A stretch of 64,000 nucleotides of DNA, from contig JAPXFQ010002671.1 in the NCBI GenBank assembly GCA_028564705.1, positions 992,001 to 1,056,000 on the forward strand, written 5' to 3'. Below the pieces are notes generated by a model. The model did no database searches. It was not told the origin of the DNA and saw only the letters and a program-made list of their open reading frames with translations. The DNA is from Apricaphanius iberus (taxonomy: Eukaryota; Chordata; Actinopteri; Cyprinodontiformes; Aphaniidae). Both the position numbers and the translations under genes were made by a program. Shown here piece by piece: positions 1 to 13,400 of the stretch. Each line of letters starts with the position of its first letter. Within the stretch, counting starts at the first letter, position 1.

Positions 1-200
1 AAACTGTAAGCTAAATAAAGCAGCGAGCGAATACCTTTGGATGCATCTTCAACTTTGTTTCCCGACACTTCAGCAAAAGCTGGAAAAAGAGCCATGATGC
101 TGTCGCACATATGTCGAATGTAAACAGTCGCAGGGATATGACGTCACGCACTTGTCACGTCAGACCAGGGCTCGCGGGGGCAGCAGAGAGGCACAGATTT

Positions 201-1917
201 ACCTTAAAAAGTGAGTGTTATTGGCTGATTTAATCTCAAATGTTCCCGTCAAAAACTCTGACATATTTAGGTATTATCATTGAGCGAAATGAGACACAGA
301 GATGCTTCAATAACTTTGACAAAACTAAGAAAAAACTGAATTTTTGGCTTCTGCGTGATTTATCACTAAAAGATGAAGAATTTTGCTCTCAGAGGCTGAA
401 GGGATCTCAAGAATAACTTATGCTGCTCAATAACTGGATGTAAACTCTAATGTAGCCAAAACTATAGATAAAATCCTTTTAGATTTTGTATGGAAGAATC
501 GTACTAATTTCTTGAAGAAAACAGCCTTAATGAATGATTACTGTAAAGGAGGACTCAACTTTGTTGATTTTACAACAATAAATAACACTTTTAAGATTAA
601 TTGCCTAAAACATTATTTTAAATGTCCCACTTCTTTATGGAATGTAATTCCTCAATATGTATTCTCCTTGGTTGGTGGTCTTGATTTTCTTTTACTTTGC
701 AATTACAACATTAACAAAATTCCCCTCAAATTGTCATCCTTTCATAAGCAAATGTTGCTGGCATGGTCATTGATTTACGAGCACAATTTTAGCCCGAATA
801 AGTGTTTCATATGGAACAATAAATTAATTTTGTACAAGAACAAGTCATTTTTTTTCCCCAGAATTGGATTGATAATAACATCATTATTGTAAGCCAATTG
901 TTTAATCGAGATCGGCATCTGTACAGCCTTGCAGAACTTTTACAACATTTTGGAATCCCTGTTCCTCCAAAGGAGTTTTCTATTGTTTTCGATTGCTATT
1001 CCCTCAGGTTACATCTCTGTTCTCAGTGGTGTAGTAGGAAGCTGTACTCAACCCTCTCTCCCTCGGGCCACAGAAACAGACATTGGAAAGACTTGTTTTC
1101 AATCATCATCAACCAAACAGAAGAACCGGACAGTTCGGGACCTCTTTCTTCGAGAGATCTCCCGTTCACCCTCGTCTCTCTCTTTCTGGTCCGGCTTCGT
1201 TGAGAACATTATTTGGAATAAAGTTTGGCTTTTGCCACCTAAGTTTGTTTTTTTACCAATAAGGTTAAGGAAATTTCATTTAAAATGCTGCACAGGTTCT
1301 ATCCTACTAATCACTACCTTCATACACTTAAAAGTGATATTGATGTTAACTGCACTTTTTGTGATGTCCAGAGAGAAACAGTGATCCATTTATTCTGGTA
1401 TTGCCCATGTACAAAGCATTTCTGGAGTAAATTTTCCAGTTTTATTATAGATCACATCCACCCTCACTTCTCTTTACGTTGGGAAAATGTGTTATTTGGT
1501 TTTACTGATTATAACAACAAACTAAAGTCTCCCTTTTTTAAATTAACCTACTTATTTTCTCTAAATTTATTATACATAGATCAAAGTTCTCCAAACAAAA
1601 GCCATATTTTACTGAACTTGTCCTTTATGTTAAACATTATATCTCTCTAATAGAAGACAGCACAAACAAAAAAGCCTTAAAAACTTAACTCTTTAAACAA
1701 TTTCATTTATTTTCATGAACCCAATGTTCCTTTAAGTCTTTATAAACCCCTGACATTTTAGTTAATGGTATACTAAAATTGTACCTTGGTTTTGCTTATT
1801 TATTTTTTCTATCTATATATGTGTACTTGTTACATGTCGGCTTGATGTATACCATGTTTTTTTTATTCTTGTTTTCCTTGAAGAGTTGGAGTAAATGCTT
1901 TTAAAAAAAAAAAAAAC
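201..1917 (+). mobile_element. 5'-truncated L1/Tx1-like LINE fragment with poly(A) tail and target-site duplication
   Basis: The left part translates in broken frames to late reverse-transcriptase text (a YLGIIIE motif near 268, then KLNFWLLRDLSLK). It is followed by a GLNFVDF block (about 555) and the C-terminal zinc-knuckle CTFCDVQRE...HLFW.CP (about 1350-1410). Frames shift between 512-892, 898-1203, 929-1384 and 1285-1650, so it is dead. The 3' end runs into an A-run at about 1903-1916. A 13-bp direct repeat, GAGGCACAGATTT, flanks it perfectly at 188-200 and 1918-1930; this is the target-site duplication and fixes both ends. Truncation within the reverse transcriptase is typical of target-primed reverse transcription. 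The L1/Tx1 assignment is from remembered motifs. Confidence 0.85.
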
Positions 1918-1957
1918 GAGGCACAGATTTGGGTCCTTCTCCTCACATGACAATATA

Positions 1958-3571
1958 AAGTGCCTTTAGAAAGTATTTGGCCCCCTTGAACTTTGCAACC
2001 TTTTGCCACATTTCAGGCTTCAAACATAAAGATATAAAACTGTCATTTTTATGAAGAATCAACAAGTGGGACACAATCATGAAGTGGAACAAAATTTATT
2101 TGATATTTCAAACTTTTTTTAACAAATAAAAAACTGAAAAATTTGGTGTGCAAAATCATTCAGCTTCTTTACTTTCAGTGCAGCAAACCCTCTCCAGAAG
2201 TTCAGTGAGGATCTCTGTATGATCCAATCTTGACCTAAATGACTAATGATGATAAACAGAATCCACCTGTGTGTAATCAAGTCTCCCTATAAATGCGCCT
2301 ACACTGTGATAATCTCAGAGGTCCATTTAAAGCGCAGAGAGCATCATGAAGAACAAGGAACACACCAGGCAGGTCCGAGATACTGTTGTGGATAAGTTTA
2401 AATCCGGATTTGGATACAAAAAGATTTCCCAAGCTTTAAACATCCCAAGGAGCACAGTGTAAGCGATAATATTGAAATAGAATGAGTATCAGACCACTGA
2501 AAAACTACCAAGACCTGGCCGTCCCTCTAAACTTTCAGCTCATACAAGGAGAAGACTGATCAGAGATGCAGCCAAGAGGCCCATGATCACTTTGGATGAA
2601 CTGCAGAGATCTACAGCTGAGGTGGGAGACTCTGTCCGTAGGACAACAATCAGTCGTATACTGCACAAATCTGGCCTTTATGGAAGAGTGGAAAGAAAAA
2701 AGCCATTACTTAAAGATATCCATAAAAAGTTTTGTTTGCCACAAGCCACCTGGGAGACACACCAAACGTGGAAGAAGGTGCTCTGGTCAGATGAAACCAA
2801 CATTGAACTTTTTGGCAACAATGCAAAACGTTATGTTTGGCGTAAGAGCAACACAGCTCATCACCCTGAACATACCCACCCCACGGTCAAACATGGTGGT
2901 GGCAGCATCATGGTTTGGGCCTGCTTTTCTTCAGCCGAGACAGGGAAGCTGGTTAAAATTGATGGGAAGATGGATGGAGCCAAATTCAGGACCATTCTGG
3001 AAGAAAACCTGATGGAGTCTGCAAAAGACCTGAGACTGGGACGGAGATTTGTCTTCCAACAAGACAATGATCCAAAACATAAAGCAAAATCTACAATGGA
3101 ATGGTTCACAAATACACATATCCAGGTGTTAGAATGGCCAAGTCAAAGTCCAGACCTGAATCCAATCGAGAATCTGTGGAAAGAACTGAAAACTGCTGTT
3201 CACAAATGCTCTCCATCCACCCTGACTGAGCTTGAGCTGTTTTGCAAGGAGGAATGGGCAAAGATTTCAGTCTCTCTATGTGCAAAACTGATAGAGACGT
3301 ACCCCAAGCGACTTACAGCTGTAATCGCAGCAAAAAGGTGGCGCTACAAAGTATTAACTTAAGGGGGCTGAATCATTTTGCACACCCAATTTTTCAGTTT
3401 TTTATTTGCTAAAAAAGTTTCAAATATCCAATAAATTTCGTTCCACTTCATGATTGTGTCCCACTTGTTGATTCTTCACAAAAAATGACGGTTTTATATC
3501 TTTGTTTGATGCCTGAAATGTGGCAAAAGGTTGCAAAGTTCAAGGGGGCCGAATACTTTCTCAGGGCACTG
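1958..3571 (+). mobile_element. Tc1/mariner DNA transposon, complete ends, inactivated transposase
   Basis: Long terminal inverted repeats are visible: the left end (from 1958, through about 2105) is mirrored by the right end (about 3420-3571), including the shared block GTGGGACACAATCATGAAGT. TA dinucleotides flank the element at 1956-1957 and 3572-3573, the Tc1/mariner target duplication. Length is about 1.61 kb, normal for fish Tc1. The enclosed transposase gene carries stops (see 2346-3362). It lies only about 30 bp beyond the LINE target duplication. Confidence 0.93.
2346..3362 (+). pseudogene. Tc1-like transposase pseudogene (two early stops)
   Basis: The reading frame opens at ATG 2346 and runs in one frame to the TAA ending at 3362. 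It is interrupted by TAA at 2460-2462 (codon 39) and TAG at 2478-2480, which look like CAA-to-TAA and TGG-to-TAG changes. The first part is the paired-type HTH (KKISQALNIPRSTV). The DD34E catalytic core is readable: LWSDETN, FQQDNDPKHKA and [11 protein letters not shown]. Past the second stop, 2583-3362 is open for 259 codons. The stops fall within the DNA-binding domain, so no full transposase can be made. Confidence 0.92.
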
Positions 3572-3573
3572 TA

Positions 3574-6500
3574 TAGGCTAATTGGTTACGAAAAAGGATT
3601 ACATTTGCTTACAATGTCTTGAAACTAAATATATTCCACAATTTCTAATTAATTCTCAACTTAATGTATCTAGAAATGCTCCATCTTGCAACATTTTACA
3701 GGTTTCATCTTCCTTTACCTGTTTGAAAATGTTAGTGTGCAGCTTCAAATATAACATGTGATATATAAAACAAGAAACCCAAAACCCTTCTTTCAAAATT
3801 CAATTTAAAAAGATCAATAGTCATTTTTATTCCTGCCCAGAAGGACCAGAACTCTCAGAATGTATTCACTGGCTAGAAGAAACTATAAACAAAACAAATA
3901 AATCAAATAAACCTTTAATCGCATTTTTGGGGTCCGTTCCAGAAAGCAGGTTAAGTGTCATAACCGGATAAATTTAAGGGTAAGTTTGTGGATAACCTCA
4001 ACTTCCGGTTCCAAAAAACGGAGGTATCTTTTAAGCAGTTGCTTTTAAGGTATGTTAGTAACCATAGCAACTTAATCTCTGAACATAACCTGCTCTGGAC
4101 CAGGTTATGGTCTGGGTACGTTTGTTCCAGACCAGAGAGGGTTCTGAGCGTGGCATTAACTTTTAAATGATGATCCTGTTTTAACATGTAACAAATCCAT
4201 CTTTGGCCTTTTGTATGGTTATTTTCTGTGTATTTTATAATATGTATTGGATCCCCCAGCATTGTCCAGTTCTGTCTCAGCAGAAATGGTCTCTTCGTCC
4301 TACAGTAGAAGTGTGAAAGTCTACTTTATATGACCTAAAAAAAGAGAAAAATCTAAAAGCAACGTATGGTACTTCACTATCATGTACAACTGTGACAGAC
4401 TGAGGGTGTTCTGGAGGGTCCAAGAAGACGATACATCTACCGTAAAAAAAGCAGGACAAAGCACTGATTATACACTGAAAGTCTAAGAACAGATGCAGGT
4501 ATAGATTTCTTCATTTCATTTTAACAAAAATTTATGATTTCTTTATTTCAAAGTCGCATTACTCAGTTTTAGATTATATTACTCTCCATGCTTCATTTTA
4601 ATTATACACGGCTCAAAGTTCCCTTCAACGGACCAAACTGGCATTTGGCCAGCAGAAGTCTGCATTAACACACTTTCATCTGTATTGGAACATCCAGAGG
4701 TTTCCCTAATGTATAACTAAAATGTGACTATTTGTCATGGAAGAAAAATACCTTCTCCCTTTAACAAAGATGAGGCTGCCGTCCATTAGGCATTTGATAT
4801 TTAATGAGTAGGTTGGCCAGACTCTCCAGACATACAGTGCCCCCACATCTGAACTATGCTTGAACTCTTCCATACCCTCCTATTTCTAAAAAACATATAA
4901 AATAATGAAATATTATCCTCCTCAGTCCCTCCCACCCAATCTTGAGGTCTCGTCTCACAAGGTTAAAAACTCTTTTAAACTGTAAAGGGAACGAGGTCAG
5001 AGAGCATCCTACTCAAATCTCCTCCTCGCTGACATGTTTTAACTGTGACATGCAGCTAATCAATAAATTATTCTCCAGTTAAGTCCGTCTGTTAGCAAGA
5101 TAACTCGAAAAGTTAGCGATAGATTATGATGAAATTTTCAGGAAATGCCCGAAATGGGACCAGGAACTGATTAAATTTGGGAGTTCATCCGACATGAAGA
5201 ATGTATCCACCCAACTAGCTGCCGAGCAATATCTGACTTCTCCCATTCTCAGAGAGCTCACAGACAGTTGAGCTTGCACAGCAGACCCGCTACAGGATGC
5301 CAGGACCATATGCACAAAAACAAAATAAATCACACTTGCAAATCTCTCATTTCTACTGGAACAGCACAGGAACCGCATAAAGAATTATCTTGCAAAAACC
5401 AAAATGAACACACAAGTTTTCCTCAAAAATTTATTGAGACTATCCTTTGAACAAGACAATTTTTTTCAAAATGTACTTTGAAAAAATCCTAAACTAACAG
5501 ATTTAATGTCAAAAGTAAACTTTACCTTTGCAATAAAAAGTTTGAGTCGACTGATGCATCAGTGTAAAGGTGGTACATGGACCTTACTGTAACTTCAGTC
5601 ATAGCACAACAGAAACAGATCAGCTGAACAAAAACAGATGATTTTAAATTACATGTTTGATTAAAAAAAAGTCCTGGCAAGTGTTTTATTACAATTTAGA
5701 CTCTATGCATTGATGTTTACAGACTCCAAGTTCGATTTATTCATAAATGAGTCATTTATTCTAAAACGCAGCCAAGTTCATCGATAATTAGTGTTTTGAT
5801 GACAGGAAACCACGCTAACACTGAAATTTCTTAGGAAATAAACATGGCACAAGGCAAATAGTCAGGTGAAAACAGGTTGCTGTTGCACTTGTTCTTCAAA
5901 GAACGTATTAAAATAAAAATGTGTGCTGTAGAAGGATGAGATTCGTATATTCTGACAAGTACACTGAGGTAATATTTTATTACATCTTACAGTAGGCTCT
6001 GAGAATCAGGGAAGCCCTTCAAGTATTTCATCCTCCATTGTAAAAGCAACGTAGCAAACCATGTAAATCCTTTCCGAGCTTGTTTGAGACCAAATACTGC
6101 AAGCTTAACATAATAACAGGGTTCCTGCATAAGATTATAATTTCAAAATTCCTGACTTCAGATGAAAATGGTTCAGATATATATATATATAAAAAAAAAA
6201 CGTTTGTGATTTCATGCACTAAATTTTGTAAAGCTGTGCAAAGGAAAAACAAATTTAGCCACACAATTTAAATAGTATAAATGTTCATGTGTAAGTTGAT
6301 TTTCAGTCGACACTTTAACTTACATGAATGGATTATTTTTCTTTAATCTTTTTTTTAAATAACTACTTTCATCTCGACATATCAAACCACACCAATGCTT
6401 TATTAATTACACACAAGAGTAATAACTGAATCATAAAATTTAAGATGCAACTCCCATGTTATATAATCTGTTTCCCTTAAAATATCAAGGCAACAAGCCC

Positions 6501-6995
6501 AGTATGCAGAGAAAACCCCTATTAAAAATGAATTCCTGTAGTTTAAATCTTTTACTGGATTAAGTACTTTCATTATGTAGAATCACTTTACCAGATACCC
6601 AATTATTGTTTTGCAAAATGGTTGGAAAAAGTCAGATTGGTATGACATGGTGTATGGAGAACGGTCTGAATGCTCTTTACATACCAAATGTTTGGAATTT
6701 TGTTTTGTCCATGCCAGATATAAATAGTAAAGGAAAATTTCACTCTTTGCTCTTCAATACTGTAGGAACCCTGTAATTATGAAGAAAACCCAGGAATTGT
6801 TATAAAATAAGTAAAAAAAAAAAGCTCCCAGCAAAGTTGGATTAGCACAGAGTGGGACTGCATGGAAATACTTAAAAGCTGCAGGGTTTTTATTATTATC
6901 CATAACTGGAGTCAGATGGGAGGTGGCTTCTCAAAACAGCAGACCAGGAAGCACATACAAAAAAACATTAAACTGCTTCAATAAGCTTTAAAACA
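3574..6995. other. Intergenic stretch, no gene recognised
   Basis: AT-rich non-coding DNA. The only structure seen is at about 3925-4170: a block starting GGGGTCCGTTCCAGAAAGC and holding a small perfect palindrome (CATAACCTG/CAGGTTATG around 4083-4108). It resembles the end regions of fish DNA transposons, but I could not find a matching second end. A short AT dinucleotide run lies at about 6178-6190. The short open frames here have no recognisable family. Confidence 0.5.
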
Positions 6996-7001
6996 TTTAT
7001 T
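6996..7001 (-). terminator. Polyadenylation signal of the ZMYM4-like gene
   Basis: AATAAA on the minus strand, about 20 nt after the stop codon of the last exon at 7022-7024. It is very close to the stop, implying a short 3' UTR, but it is canonical and supports this exon as the true gene end. Confidence 0.6.
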
Positions 7002-7021
7002 GGTGTGAATTTAAGTGTTTG

Positions 7022-7464
7022 TTACTCGGGAGGTTCACCTGTAGCTTCATAGGCAAGTTCTGTGTGGTAGAGTTCAAAACAAGGCACAGGGCAGAGGCTG
7101 GGCTCTTCAGTACATGTCTTACAGTAATATGGAGTCTGTCTTTTCATTGTGCCACAATCTATTTCTGACTCCAGCTCTTCCTCATCATTTCTCTCCTTGC
7201 TGACAGAAGTTTCCTGCACCTTCTCTGGCTCATCTCCATCCTCCATCTTCTGCTTCTTTGGACTTGCCTCCTCTTCACCCAGCTTCCTCTTCCTTCGCTG
7301 AGAGCACACCTTGCAGTTGGAATCAGATTCCCTTTTACCCAGGAAATGGCGCCCAGTAAGGCGAGCTGGCGTGAGGTGGCTCTGCTCAGTTTCCCCTTGG
7401 AGTTTCAGAGACTGCACCGGCGATGTGAGTGGTTGGTCGGACTGCGACAAGCTATCTAGGAGAG
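7022..7464 (-). CDS. Terminal exon: piggyBac-type C-terminal cysteine-rich domain fused to the ZMYM4-like protein
   Basis: The acceptor TTGTACCAG|CT (exon starts 7464) takes the phase-1 donor of exon 18 (8551) in frame and runs open to TAA at 7024-7022. The protein has RLTGRHF (about 1053-1059) then C1069-x2-C1072. After an inserted Lys/Glu-rich tract comes YYCKTCTEEPSLCPVPCFE, giving C1133, C1136, C1143, C1147 and H1152. RLTGRHF followed by this cysteine pattern and YHT is the signature of piggyBac transposase C-termini (PGBD family). No catalytic DDD domain is present in the window, so only the DNA-binding tail was taken. The basic tracts RRKRK and PKKQK could be nuclear signals. The alternative is a decayed piggyBac tail, but the open frame, phase match and adjacent AATAAA argue against that. 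Confidence 0.8.
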
Positions 7465-10400
7465 CTGGTACAATTATTAAGAAAACTAAGTGAATCCCAG
7501 AATAACATTCAATAAAACATATGAAATGTTAAAAACCTTCTTTATAACATTATTTAAGCTTATGAATGAAATAACATTTAAATAAAGTATTCACACAGCC
7601 GTCAGAGTGACTATAGAGAAAAATGGCTGAGATCACACCGGTTCCACATTTCTGTTCAGCCTTTTTTAGATTATACATACAAAACTTTACTAATTCATAA
7701 CAAATTTCTAGAGCTGGCAATCTTTACGTACAGGGCCTGCAAAAGCCTGAGACTGGAATGAAGCTTTGGTAACATGCCGGGATCAATATTCATGTTAGTG
7801 CTCAACTCAACTTTCATACTTTAATTGATTTACTCAGTGATTTCATGGGAATTGTTGATTTCTTCTGATTGTATGTGTATATATATATGTATACATATAT
7901 TAGGGGTGTATCGGTTCACAAAGATGCGTTGAACCATTTGGTTTGGTCCACTTGCCTACAGTTTCAGTATATTTTTTTCATTAAGTAAATCTATTATTAG
8001 CGTTATATTAAGCGCAGTGGAACAAAGTTCATAGGCAAGTTTCCGCACGGACGCTGTATTGAGTGACGCACAGTGGAGCTGCACGAGCACATTGAAGTAA
8101 AGCCAAAGCTTGTAGACCCTCCTACCTCACAACGCTCTCCTGTTTGGGAACACTTTGTTAAAATTCATAGCTGGGACAGACAAGTGGATAAATCCAAAGT
8201 TGTATGCAGACATGGTTCAACGGAGATCAGCTACGCGGCAGGCAACACATCGAACATGTTAACACACTTCAAGCGGCACCATGCGTATGTTAATATCACT
8301 TCTAAGAATCGAATTGAGATCACTTTGCTGTATACCAAGAAAAAATATTGACATTATTTCATATGATTGTTTTTCTTTAATAAACGGGCTGTCTGTCTTT
8401 TGCAGAGTGTTTAAAAGCCGTTTTCAGTGTCAAAGTTTGAAACAGCAACAACTCATCCGATCATGCATTCCATCATGTTCCTTATGGTATAACTGGCATT
8501 CATAAATGTTTCATTTGCTAACATTTTAGCACGTGGCTTAATGTAGTTACCTTCTGATTCAGGGGAAGGTGAAAGCAGCTCACACATGATTTCCTGGTCC
8601 ACAGAGAAAGGTCGGCACAGAACCGACTTGTTCTTCATTTGACGGCGACGGGGCGCGGGTGTTCGCAAGGCATCAGTCTGAGTACTAGCCTGCACACATT
8701 ACAGACAAAAACATGTAAAGATTTGATTGGATTATTTCCTATTAACGGGTTTTTCTATACATGCACGAAAAAAGGACTTGATGCTTTATTGTTTGTAGTT
8801 CACATAAGCATAGTCGTTTCTGTGCAATATTAAATTTATAAATGCGTGACGATGACAGCAGAAAGAAATTTGATGTCTTTTACAATTTCCATTTCAGCAA
8901 TTCAGAATTTTGGGGGTTTGCACCATTTAGCTTGTATTTTATTTAAAATTTCACTTCATATTATGGGAATCTTTGGTTTGTATTATTTGGAAAACGATTT
9001 GTAACCAATTAAATTACTTGAAAGGTTTTGTATTTTTCTAAATACATTTTTGCATATGAACTGTTCTTTAAATGGCCTTCAATAAGTTTTTTTTAAATCG
9101 ATGGTCTGCTACAATTTATCGGGTACGTGAAAATGTTCAGAAGTATTAATTTCAACATATGTAAAACAGAAGAAAATTAAGATTTGAGGCCATGTCACAG
9201 CTCTACAGGGAACCTAAGTATTAAAACGTACAGTAAATCTTTTTACAGGTGTTAAAAGGTGCCAATAAGGCAGACACCTGTGATTAGAAATATTTTATTA
9301 CTTTCTGAACATACAACTGACCATATATTACTGAAGTAAAAGCTAAACTTGAATGATCTAAACCTAATATATTCTGTATTAACTGTCCATCCAAAGAAAA
9401 AAAAAAACACATACATGATCGAGGTTCTTTCCATCTATGTTGGAGGTTGGAAGCTCTCCTGCAAAATGGATAAAAAACAATATGAGAAACAAAGGGACTA
9501 AAATATATCTAATAGCTGAATAAACAGTTTAAAAGCGTACGTGGAAGGGCGTTGAAGAAAACTCTTAAATTGGATAAAACCCAATAAAACCAGGCCGGTT
9601 TGATCATTTAAAACAAATTATAAAGTACTTTATAAAAGGGAGGGAAAATGTAAAAAAATAAAATACAGAAAACAGAAGAAAATAACTCACAAGTAAAGCC
9701 AACAAAAAAAGATACAAGAAAAAAAAAAAAAAACTATTTTGCTATTCATGCAATTTGAGTGGCAAAAATGTTATGTTAGTAAATGGAACATTTTATTTAA
9801 AAAAAAGCTATTTTATTACACAATAATTAGTAACCGTTTCTTCGCAACAATAAAAGTCTAGGTCTGAACAAACAATGATCCCAGCTGGGAATATGGACAA
9901 ACTAACCAGTCAGCGCTGTATCCGCTGACCCACTGGGTTGAGAGGCCGAACCGTTGGCCAAAGAGACGACGTCTGCAATGACAGGATTCATCTTTGCGGA
10001 GTGATGAGGCTGCACTGGAGCTGGACAAACATTTACATTTATACTCCCAACAAGACGGTATTATATTAACATCATACCTAGAGTAACAATTGTCTCAAAA
10101 ATAAAGTTCAAACCAAAACGAACTTGCTGAGGTATAATTTAACAAAAGGAGTTACCGGACGGGACAGGTGGAGCTGTGCTGTTGGTGGTCTGTTGGCTCG
10201 TCTCAAAATGTTGGCTGCAGTACTTCAGCAGGCAGGCCATGTTGCAGAAGTTACACACTGAACCCAAGCACTGCAGCTTCTCCCCCATGTAGCCCTGCTT
10301 CCTGCAGCTGTTGCACCGACCCATCTGAGCAGGGGGACGGGAGGAAAAAAAAAAACAGGAAGAGACTAAGGACACAAGCTGAGGGGTGCCAATGTAGACC

Positions 10401-13400
10401 TTGCTTGAAAACAGGAGCTCCTGCTCAGAGTATTTCTAGCTGGGTTTAACAACCAAGTTGCACTCAGTTATATGGTTGTTACTGAAACCTCTCGGGGAGC
10501 AATAATACACTACTTCATACACTTTCTACTCAGAAATCAACCCAAAAGGAATTGAAGTTTTTCCCTACCAAAATGTATAGGTTTTTTTTATCCTCGATGT
10601 TCCTGACCTCTCCTCACTCCATTTCATTAAAGGCATGGTTGCCGTTGTCCTTTTTTTGTGGTCATGATCTGCCACTACATTTTTTATCTTCTTCATGTAC
10701 ACATTTTTTATGAGACATCCCGTCCTGTACTTACTCCATAGTAGAGCACAGTGTACTGGGACATGCAGTTTGGTTTGCAGAACTCCTCGATCTTCCCTCC
10801 ATAGTGGCTATGCATCATTTTCTGTCCAAGGCCACAGCAGTAGGAACAAGAACGCAGGGCACGCTCCTGTTTGTAGAACTGCTTACAGTCTGGAGCAAAA
10901 CAAGGAAAGTGCTTATTAGCAGAATCAACAATCAAACACTCCTCCTTGAATGAGTTAACCTTGTCACAGCCGATTCTTTTTCAGACTCCACCCTGCAGAG
11001 TTTCTGGCTATTTAAAAGCCCAATATAGCAGTATAAACATATATTCAGGCATATATTTCTATGGACAACCTTTACATTTGGACATATAAAAGCTAGAGGA
11101 CAGTATGGTTGTTTAACATTTTCACCGCCTGATTAAAAAAAACTAAAACCTTTTAGGCTAGCTGAGCTAGCCTTTTAGGGGGTAGCAGAGTCACTCAACC
11201 ACAGGTTTCTAGTTAAAACCACCTCACAACCTCCCTTAGCTTGGGTTAGCTCAGTTACCTTGTAGCTTCATCAGCTCAGAGTGCCAATCTTGCGCTCCAC
11301 CCTCACAGCCCTACTCTTAACTCCACCTCATTGCCAATTTTGTATTTTCCGGGAGTTGGGAGACGCATGACAATGCCAAGATTGCGCGGGTGGGGACAGT
11401 CGAGTTCACTTCAATCCAACTACGGGTGATGTGACGCCATCTTAATATATGTCTTAATTTCTTAATATGGTCCATAAGCGAGGGTGATGAATTAAGGAAG
11501 GTTGGGAGCCTTTTGGAAATCTTAAAGGTAATAATCTACTTTTTGTTGGTAATAAACACAGAAAGCCTGCTACTTTAGTGCCTACCATGCTAACTTCTGC
11601 TAAACTAGAGATGAACAACCAGCCACAAAATACCGTGTGGTGACAGTACTGTATGTTTTTATATCATTAGTGTATTGTTGTTATATATTCTTTGTATTTC
11701 TAAAGGTTTTAAATGCAGAAAACTTTTGCAACAGCAGCAAATGAAATGGCTTAACATACTTTCACTGCAGAAGAAGACATCCTGTTGACCGAAGCTGGTG
11801 ACTTCATAAAGGACCTTTTCGGCTTTACAGCAATTGCACACACAGAGGACATTTTTCTGGGCGTTATACTGTTCACTGCATGATTTACTGCAGAACATAG
11901 AAATACGACCCTGGAGAATCAGAAATTAGAGGGAATATTGAGTTAGTAGGGTTGCACAGGTGGACAGAGAAAAGTTAAGTGGATGACTTCAATCTCCCAC
12001 CTGGTGGGTGAGCAGTAGCGGCTTGTTGTTGAACTGTTGGTTGCACTGATAGCAGGTCAGTGTGATGGGATCACTGGGCCCGTCCTCCACTGGTTTGACA
12101 GGCTGCTTTGCAGGCGATCTTGCTTGGGCTTGTCCAGGAAGAGTGGGAGTAGACACGGCTGAATGGTGAGGTACTAGAGGGGGTACTGACGTATGACTGG
12201 GATGGTGGCCTGGGTACGGGACCGATGAGGAGTAATCCTGAGGAATGGGGGGGACAGAGGTGGCTCCGGTTGCCCCATTGGCTGCAGTGGAGGGTCCCAG
12301 CTTTGGAGCATCCTTACTGGGAGGGTCCCTGAGGGGGGAGGTTCCATTGGTGAGATCAGGCTGAGGCGTGGGAGGAGATTTCTGCAAAATAATTGAAGGA
12401 AACATTTTACAAGGGCTCACATGATGAAATTGGTTTCCTTTCTTTCCTCTGGACGTATTGATTGAAATGCAGTTTGTGTTTTACCCTGAATGTGGTCACA
12501 CAGTGTAAGGAACAGAAGCTGCGAATGGTGCCATCCACCATGGCAAGATGATACTGAGGAACCGCAGAAACTTTACACAGGCCACAGGGGAACGGAGTAC
12601 CTACAAAAATGGTTGCATTAACATCAATTACTACAATCAGGTTATAAAGCTCCTATATCATGCAAAATCAAGTTTTTGGAGTTTTCAACCATCTGGTAGT
12701 GGTTCTAATAAAATCCCCCGCCAGAGTGGTTTTTGGGTTCATGCATGTCTGAGTAATCCTCTTTAATCCTGCTCTCTGAGCAGCTGGCCCACCCTCTCCT
12801 GGAAAACGAAATTGTGACGTATTTTACGTCAGTAAGTGAAAAAAAAGAATGCTAAAGGTCTCTGCACCGTCCCAGCAGGGAGAGCATCTTACTTCTGGTA
12901 GAGCTGCAAACATACCCTACTCCCCTTCTCAAAGCTCATATCGAATATTACTTTCTAAAATTAGAAGTTGAAAGCTGTAAAATAGCATGATAGAGCCCCT
13001 TTAATGCAGAGACTTGCGCCTAAATCACACCGACTGTGATTTGTGTGCGGAATAAATCCAGAAATCTGCTCTTGCCAGAGCACTAAATCTCATTTTTTTA
13101 ATCTGTGGTTCACGCAATATAAACCACATATCTAGAGAAAGGATGGTAAACGAAAGATCAACTTGGTTTGTTCTACAAAGGGTAAGTGCGTCCTGTTTTT
13201 ATATAGTTTAAGGTTATATTTAATTAGGTCTCATTTTTTTGTCCTTCAAATATCCGAATTGTGTTAACTTTAGCAATGGAACTCAGTTATGTGCAGCAAT
13301 CATTTTCTATTACCATTAAATATATTTTCTTTAACTTAATTTAAAAAAACGCATCCGGAAAGACAGACTTGAAGCAGAAAGTTAACTGAGCTCTGCATAC

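Noticed and set aside
7022..7464. The last ZMYM exon is only a piggyBac relic unrelated to the gene
   Set aside because: Considered seriously. The frame is open for its whole length, the acceptor phase matches exon 18 and a poly(A) signal follows. No other piggyBac sequence lies around it. I kept the fusion as the better explanation, without transcript proof.
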